This document shows positions 22,651 to 26,745 of a DNA stretch of 26,745 nucleotides, one piece after another. Position numbers and translations under genes: made by a program. Source of the DNA: SIG480 sp045636865. GTDB lineage: Bacteria; Bacillota; Clostridia; Oscillospirales; JAAYXM01. The notes beneath the pieces are model-generated. The model had not been told where the DNA came from and ran no database searches. It was given only the letters and a program-made list of their open reading frames with translations. Every line of letters starts with the position of its first letter. Within the stretch, counting starts at the first letter, position 1. The stretch lies in contig JAZTYJ010000011.1 of assembly GCA_045636865.1 (NCBI GenBank), positions 1 to 26,745 of the forward strand, written 5' to 3'.

Positions 22651-24033
22651 ATGGGAAACGGTCTTGCCGTTATGCTTAAAAAACTAAAAGACAAACGCTG
22701 TGCGGTGCTCGGTATGGGAGTCAGCAATATTCCTCTTATCAGGATGCTTGTTTCATGCGGATCGAGCGTATCTGTCTTTGATAAAACAGAAGAGCCTGAA
22801 CTTTCTCTTGTAAACGAATTTGAAAAGCAGGGCGTAAGTTTTTCGTTTGGAAAAAACTATTTGGCAAATCTTAAAGGGTTTGATGTTATTTTCAAAACTC
22901 CGGGTATGAGATACGACGTGCCGGAGCTTTTGTCGGCTGAAAGAAACGGAAGTGTTGTAACTACCGAAATGGAGCAGTTTTTAAAACTCTGCACCTGCAA
23001 CAGCATCGGAATTACGGGAAGCGACGGTAAAACCACAACAACAACCGTTATAGGAAAGCTTCTTGAACGCGCAGGGAAAACTTGCCACGTTGGCGGTAAC
23101 ATCGGAAGACCGCTTCTTTCTGATGTTGACGATATGACGGACGACGATTTTGCGATAGTCGAGCTCTCATCGTTTCAGCTTATGAATATAAAGGTCAGTC
23201 CGCAGATCTCGGTAATTACAAACGTTACACCGAATCACCTTGATGTGCATAAGTCGTTTGATGAATACATAGAAGCGAAGAAGGAGATTTTTAAACACTC
23301 ATCCGGCAAGGTTGTTTTAAATTATGATAACGAAGTAACAAAAGCTATGGCAGCGGATGTAGGCAACAGGGGAGTGTTCTTCTCGTCAAAAACTATTCTT
23401 AATAACGGATTCTGCCTTGAAGACGGATACATCGTCAGGAGAACAGCCGGCAAGAGCAAGAGGATTCTTGCGATTTCGGACATCAAAATTCCCGGTATGC
23501 ACAATGTCGAAAATTATATGGCGGCAATCGCGGCAACCGAGGGATTTGTTTCTTTGGATGATATCGTTTATGTAGCCAAAAACTTTGGCGGTGTTGAACA
23601 CAGAATGGAGCTTGTGCGTGAGCTTTCGGGAGTTAAGTATTATAACGATTCAATAGCGTCAAGCCCGACGCGAACCGTTGCAGGTCTTCGTGCATTTAAT
23701 CAAAAGGTTATTCTGATTGCCGGAGGATACGACAAAAAAATTCCGTTTGATGAACTCGCAAATGCAGCAAATGATCATATAAAAACTCTCATCCTTGTCG
23801 GTGCAACGGCTGAAAAGATCAGGGATAGTATTGTTTCAGTAAACGGATATGATGAAAAAGAACTTCCGATTATGATGTGCGAGAGCTTTGAAGAAGCTGT
23901 CAATACAGCTTATAATATAGCAAAAGCAGGCGATATTGTTACTTTATCACCTGCCTGTGCGTCTTTTGATTTATTTAAGAATTTTATGGAGCGTGGAAAT
24001 CGTTTCAAAGAGCTTGTAAACTCACTTGTCTGA
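22651..24033 (+). CDS. murD: UDP-N-acetylmuramoyl-L-alanine--D-glutamate ligase
   Basis: MurD adds D-glutamate to UDP-MurNAc-L-Ala with ATP in the cytoplasmic phase of peptidoglycan synthesis. The 460-residue product has a Rossmann-like N-terminal domain (AVLGMGVSNIPLI) and the P-loop GSDGKTTT (123-130). HVGGNIGRPL, ELSSFQLMNI, NVTPNHLDVHKSFDEY, GVEHRMELV, YYNDSIASSPT and LSPACASFDLFKNFMERGNRF follow, all family markers. The start at 22651 is set by GGGAGG (22637-22642). A TTG further up would add 11 unconserved residues. The 3' end overlaps the 3' end of the converging tmcAL by 12 bases. Confidence 0.97.
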   Translation: MGNGLAVMLKKLKDKRCAVLGMGVSNIPLIRMLVSCGSSVSVFDKTEEPELSLVNEFEKQGVSFSFGKNYLANLKGFDVIFKTPGMRYDVPELLSAERNGSVVTTEMEQFLKLCTCNSIGITGSDGKTTTTTVIGKLLERAGKTCHVGGNIGRPLLSDVDDMTDDDFAIVELSSFQLMNIKVSPQISVITNVTPNHLDVHKSFDEYIEAKKEIFKHSSGKVVLNYDNEVTKAMAADVGNRGVFFSSKTILNNGFCLEDGYIVRRTAGKSKRILAISDIKIPGMHNVENYMAAIAATEGFVSLDDIVYVAKNFGGVEHRMELVRELSGVKYYNDSIASSPTRTVAGLRAFNQKVILIAGGYDKKIPFDELANAANDHIKTLILVGATAEKIRDSIVSVNGYDEKELPIMMCESFEEAVNTAYNIAKAGDIVTLSPACASFDLFKNFMERGNRFKELVNSLV

Positions 24034-25218
24034 TAAAAAGATCGGGGAAGTCGTAAATGTCAGTCCCTGTTCACGTTCACCATTTGTAAAGAGTGAATAA
24101 ATATCATCAACTCTGCCCTCGAGAGCGAGAAGCCGCACTGCTTCTTCGCTCTCGAATTTTATTGATGCGGGCTTTGTAATTATCGGGATGGATGATGTTT
24201 TCTTTGCGGCTTTCAGAATTTCTCTTCCGGTTTCGTTAAAAGCGAGGACTCTTGCATATGGCGGCGACGATTCACAGTAATCAGATTCAATGCCGAGAAA
24301 TGCGTTCAAAAGTATACGGCTGATTCTTGAGTGCGGATAACGCTTTGTTTTTACGTTTGAGATGACTTCGTCAATGTCCGAACTTTTTGAAACTGCGTCA
24401 AAGAGGCGGTTTTCAAGCCCCTCTGAAACATCGCTGTATTTAAGAAAATCATCCGCTGAAAGTCGCTTCAGCACGGACATAATTGCGTTTGAAGCTTTTT
24501 CTTTACAGTTTGGTGCATATCCTCCTGAAATTTCCCGAACAAGGATTTCAAAGCTTTTTTTGGGGAGAAGTTTTTTAAAATCGGAATTTTCAAAAATAAG
24601 CCTTCGTATATTTGATGCAGAGGAAAAAGATTCAGAAACGGCTTGCTCATCGTGGCTGACGCCCTCGCGCACAATTGCGATTGGCTCAATCTCTGAATTG
24701 ATTTTTAAAAGTGCTTTTATATATTCAATGGCGAGAATATTGTTTGGTTTTTTTATAAACTCTGCAAAGAGGGGATTTACCTTTGCGAGTGCTCTTTCGC
24801 GTGCGGCGGCGTACGAAATACCTGTCGAGCATTCAACTGCGATATCAGAATCAAGAGTGCCCGACAGAAGAAGCTTTGCAATTTCATAAAGCTTTGAAAC
24901 GTCGCAGTCTTCTGCACCGAAGGAGATTTTAGAAACACATCCGAGCCGTTCTAAAATTGAAACAGCACCAAAGGCAAAGCGTTCTGCAGAGGAAAGTGCG
25001 TAGGGAACAGGGAGTTCTATAACGACATCTGCACCGCATAAAATTGCGGTTTTCGCCCTTACCGTTTTGCTCATTATGGCAAAATCGCCGCGCTGAACAA
25101 AATTTCCGCTCATAACACAGACAATGGCATCAACACCGTTTTTTCTTGTTTCGGCTATCTGATGCATATGTCCGTTGTGGAATGGGTTATACTCGCAGAC
25201 TATACCGCAGATGTTCAT
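24022..25218 (-). CDS. tmcAL: tRNA(Met) cytidine acetate ligase TmcAL
   Basis: TmcAL (YlbM) makes N4-acetylcytidine at the wobble base of elongator tRNA-Met from free acetate and ATP through acetyl-AMP. The 398-residue product starts MNICGIVCEYNPFHNGHMHQI, with the nucleotidyltransferase HNGH (14-17). It also has VMSGNFVQRGDFAI, ELPVPYALSSAERFAFG, LGCVSKISFGAED, KPNNILAIEYIKAL and REGVSHDEQ, all typical. I use the ATG at 25218, with AAGGAAGTGAG upstream. A start seven codons earlier would run through that site. It is divergent from ackA, the gene for acetate kinase, so the producer and a consumer of acetate flank one control region. Confidence 0.95.
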   Translation of the reverse strand: MNICGIVCEYNPFHNGHMHQIAETRKNGVDAIVCVMSGNFVQRGDFAIMSKTVRAKTAILCGADVVIELPVPYALSSAERFAFGAVSILERLGCVSKISFGAEDCDVSKLYEIAKLLLSGTLDSDIAVECSTGISYAAARERALAKVNPLFAEFIKKPNNILAIEYIKALLKINSEIEPIAIVREGVSHDEQAVSESFSSASNIRRLIFENSDFKKLLPKKSFEILVREISGGYAPNCKEKASNAIMSVLKRLSADDFLKYSDVSEGLENRLFDAVSKSSDIDEVISNVKTKRYPHSRISRILLNAFLGIESDYCESSPPYARVLAFNETGREILKAAKKTSSIPIITKPASIKFESEEAVRLLALEGRVDDIYSLFTNGEREQGLTFTTSPIFLSDK

Positions 25219-25253
25219 TTTCTCACTTCCTTGTCGCAAAAGTTAAAAAAAGC

Positions 25254-25282
25254 TTGCAAAAATAAGTAATATATTGTAAAAT
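25254..25282 (+). promoter_or_regulatory. Sigma-A promoter of ackA
   Basis: TTGCAA at 25254-25259 and TAAAAT at 25277-25282 are spaced by 17 bases, with the same -35 as the rpsB promoter. The leader to the ATG is about 95 nt, and GGAGG (25371-25375) is the ribosome binding site. Confidence 0.7.
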
Positions 25283-25302
25283 ATAGGATACTGTCTTATG
25301 AA
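25273..25302 (-). promoter_or_regulatory. Possible promoter of tmcAL
   Basis: On the minus strand TTCATA (25302-25297) and TACAAT (25278-25273) are spaced by 18 bases. The -10 overlaps that of ackA by two bases. The A/T-rich setting makes chance matches likely. Confidence 0.3.
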
Positions 25303-25383
25303 CAGCATACATATTTATATTCTAACTGTTAAATCGTTTTTTTTCAAGACGTGAGGCAGAATTATTTTACGGAGGCATAAATT

Positions 25384-26577
25384 ATGAAAATTCTTGTTAT
25401 CAATGCAGGAAGCTCATCTCTCAAGTATCAGTTTATGGAATCTGAAGGCGGACAGGTTTTCGCAAAGGGTCTTTGCGAAAGAATCGGTATTGACGGTCGT
25501 CTCACACACAAGGTTCCGGGCAGAGACGATGTAAAAGCAGACATCGCAATGCCGACACACGCAGAGGCTATCCAGTCAGTTCTTGATATTCTCGTTGATC
25601 CGACAAACGGCGTTATCGCATCAACTGACGAAATCGCTGCAGTAGGACACCGCGTTCTCCACGGTGGTATGGAATTTGCAAGCAGCTGTATTGTAGACGA
25701 CGCTTGCATCAAGGCAGTCGAGAAGTGCATCCCGCTTGGCCCGCTTCACAACCCGGCAAACCTTACAGGTATCCGCGCATGCCAGGAGGTTATGCCGAAT
25801 ACTCCGCAAGTTGCAGTTTTTGACACAGCATTCCATATGACAATGCCGCCGAAGGCATACATTTACCCGATTCCGTATGAATACTACGAGAAGGACAGCG
25901 TACGTCGCTACGGCTTCCACGGCACAAGCCACCGTTACGTTTCAGCTCGTGCTATCGATATGCTCGGCAACCCCGAACACAGTCGCGTTATCTGCTGCCA
26001 CCTCGGAAACGGCTCATCACTTTCTGCAGTTGTAGATGGTAAGTGCGTAGATACAAGCATGGGTCTCGGCCCGCTTGCAGGTTTCCTTATGGGCACACGT
26101 TCAGGTGATATCGACGCAACAATCCTTGAGTACCTTATGGATCGCTACGGATACGACATCAAGGAGATGAACAACATCCTCAACAAGAAGTCAGGGGTTC
26201 TCGGTATCTCGGGCGTAAGCTCAGATTTCCGTGATCTTGACGATGCTGCAGCAAACGGCAACGAGCGCGCTCGCCTTGCGCTTGATAAGTTCATCTACGA
26301 GGTGAGAAAGTTCATCGGTGCATATGCAACTGCTATGGGCGGTGTAGACGCTATCGTATTTACTGCAGGTATCGGTGAAAATTCAACAGACCTTCGTGCT
26401 GACATCTGCTCAGGCCTTGAGTTCATGGGCGTAAAGATGGATGTTGAGAAGAATAAGGTCCGCGGAAAAGAAGCAGTTGTTTCAACTGATGATTCAGCTG
26501 TCAAGATTTTCGTCATCCCGACAAACGAAGAGCTTATGATTGCAAAGGATACAGAAGAAATCGTATCGGCACTCTAA
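25384..26577 (+). CDS. ackA: Acetate kinase
   Basis: Acetate kinase turns acetyl phosphate and ADP into acetate and ATP, the ATP-yielding end of acetate fermentation. The 397-residue product begins MKILVINAGSSSLKYQF. It has AVGHRVLHGG, VFDTAFHMTMPPKAYIYPIP, RRYGFHGTSHRYV, CHLGNGSSLSAV, GTRSGDIDATI and FTAGIGENS, and ends in a C-terminal NEELMIAKDT, all family signatures including the catalytic Arg and His positions. Length is standard. The gene stands alone with its own promoter and terminator. pta, often its operon partner, is not next to it in this window. Lys codons are mostly AAG, as in rpsB and tsf, fitting very high expression. Confidence 0.98.
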   Translation: MKILVINAGSSSLKYQFMESEGGQVFAKGLCERIGIDGRLTHKVPGRDDVKADIAMPTHAEAIQSVLDILVDPTNGVIASTDEIAAVGHRVLHGGMEFASSCIVDDACIKAVEKCIPLGPLHNPANLTGIRACQEVMPNTPQVAVFDTAFHMTMPPKAYIYPIPYEYYEKDSVRRYGFHGTSHRYVSARAIDMLGNPEHSRVICCHLGNGSSLSAVVDGKCVDTSMGLGPLAGFLMGTRSGDIDATILEYLMDRYGYDIKEMNNILNKKSGVLGISGVSSDFRDLDDAAANGNERARLALDKFIYEVRKFIGAYATAMGGVDAIVFTAGIGENSTDLRADICSGLEFMGVKMDVEKNKVRGKEAVVSTDDSAVKIFVIPTNEELMIAKDTEEIVSAL

Positions 26578-26586
26578 AATTTAATT

Positions 26587-26618
26587 AAAAAGCTCCCACT
26601 TCATCGTGGGAGCTTTTT
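26587..26618. terminator. Bidirectional terminator after ackA
   Basis: A 13-bp perfect stem AAAAAGCTCCCAC / GTGGGAGCTTTTT closes a TTCATC loop. The A and T ends let it serve both ackA and the minus-strand gene ending at 26625. Confidence 0.92.
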
Positions 26619-26624
26619 GCGTGT

Positions 26625-26745
26625 CTACATATGGTCGCCTGCGTGGTGCGGCATCATTGCGGCATCTTCGCGGAAGAAAAGGGAAATGCACCAGAGACCG
26701 GCAAGTGCGACGAGGGTATATATTATTCTGCTTAAAACAGCACCC
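26625..26745 (-). CDS. DUF378-family small membrane protein (partial, C-terminal end)
   Basis: Only the last 39 full codons are in the window; the start lies beyond the right edge. The visible part contains SRIIYTLVALAGLWCISLFF, which matches the second hydrophobic segment of DUF378 (YuzA-like) proteins, where SRIIY-x-LVGLAGLY is characteristic. It ends in the hydrophilic tail REDAAMMPHHAGDHM, rich in Met and His and not typical of the family as I know it. DUF378 proteins are about 60-90 residues with two membrane helices and no known function. The stop TAG at 26627-26625 lies 7 bases from the shared terminator. Confidence 0.7.
   Translation of the reverse strand, partial: GAVLSRIIYTLVALAGLWCISLFFREDAAMMPHHAGDHM

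Noticed and set aside
24362..24889. Plus-strand open frame of 175 codons inside tmcAL
   Set aside because: Antisense to well-conserved TmcAL blocks, with no own promoter or ribosome binding site.
25290..25383. Possible attenuator in the ackA leader (CTGT/ACAG and AACAG/CTGTT pairings before a run of eight T)
   Set aside because: Stems are only four or five base pairs and do not sit directly before the T run. Not convincing as a riboswitch or terminator.
1..26745. Search for CRISPR repeats, insertion sequences, integrases, tRNA genes and phage genes
   Set aside because: None seen. Genes are dense, ordinary core genes with no terminal repeats or transposase motifs.

Overview
The window looks like chromosomal housekeeping DNA from a clostridial Firmicute, most likely an Oscillospiraceae/Ruminococcaceae-type gut or rumen anaerobe. 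The reasons are gene content and order (rlmB, era, recO, mutS2, uvrC, coaD, whiA, dnaE, murB, mtaB), a YlbJ/SpoVV sporulation membrane protein, TmcAL, two HPr-fold regulators with the Ser46-type site, clear AAGGAGG ribosome binding sites and sigma-A promoters. The family-level placement is inference. No tRNA, rRNA, CRISPR array, insertion sequence or phage gene is visible, and no gene-free stretch exceeds about 260 bases.

Layout. 1-306: the end of a surface-type protein and its terminator. 350-2236: rpsB-tsf, with a strong promoter, a foldable leader and a terminator. 2247-3587, minus strand: ylbJ followed by a small four-cysteine protein. 3655-10728, plus strand: a tight run of rlmB, an unusual 712-residue membrane protein, era, recO and mutS2. 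10779-14542: a Crh-like HPr, uvrC, rsmD, coaD and a coiled-coil protein. 14583-22233, minus strand, read right to left: mtaB, murB, whiA, dnaE, pfkA. 22262-24033, plus strand: a second HPr-like protein and murD. 24022-25302, minus strand: tmcAL. 25254-26618: ackA with promoter and terminator. The right edge cuts into a DUF378 membrane protein.

How the genes work together. Most serve translation and ribosome maturation (S2, EF-Ts, RlmB, Era, RsmD, MtaB, TmcAL, probably MutS2), replication and repair (DnaE, RecO, UvrC), cell wall synthesis (MurB, MurD), CoA synthesis (CoaD), glycolysis and acetate fermentation (PfkA, AckA), and sporulation (YlbJ, WhiA family). The two HPr-fold proteins both lack the phosphocarrier histidine and keep the regulatory serine, so they look like regulators and not sugar-transport carriers.

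The best candidate for something undescribed is the membrane protein between rlmB and era (4515-6653). It has the plan of a P1B-type metal ATPase, but the CPC, DKTGT, SEHPLA, TGDN and GDGxND signatures are each eroded. It also carries a long charged N-terminal cytoplasmic tail with three copies of a short V/I-x-D-I/V-L/I-x-E motif. It reads as a pseudo-ATPase that may have become a membrane scaffold or sensor. Other points worth a look are the rpsB leader, the face-to-face overlapping promoters between mtaB and the HPr-like gene, and the absence of rapZ-yvcK between murB and whiA.
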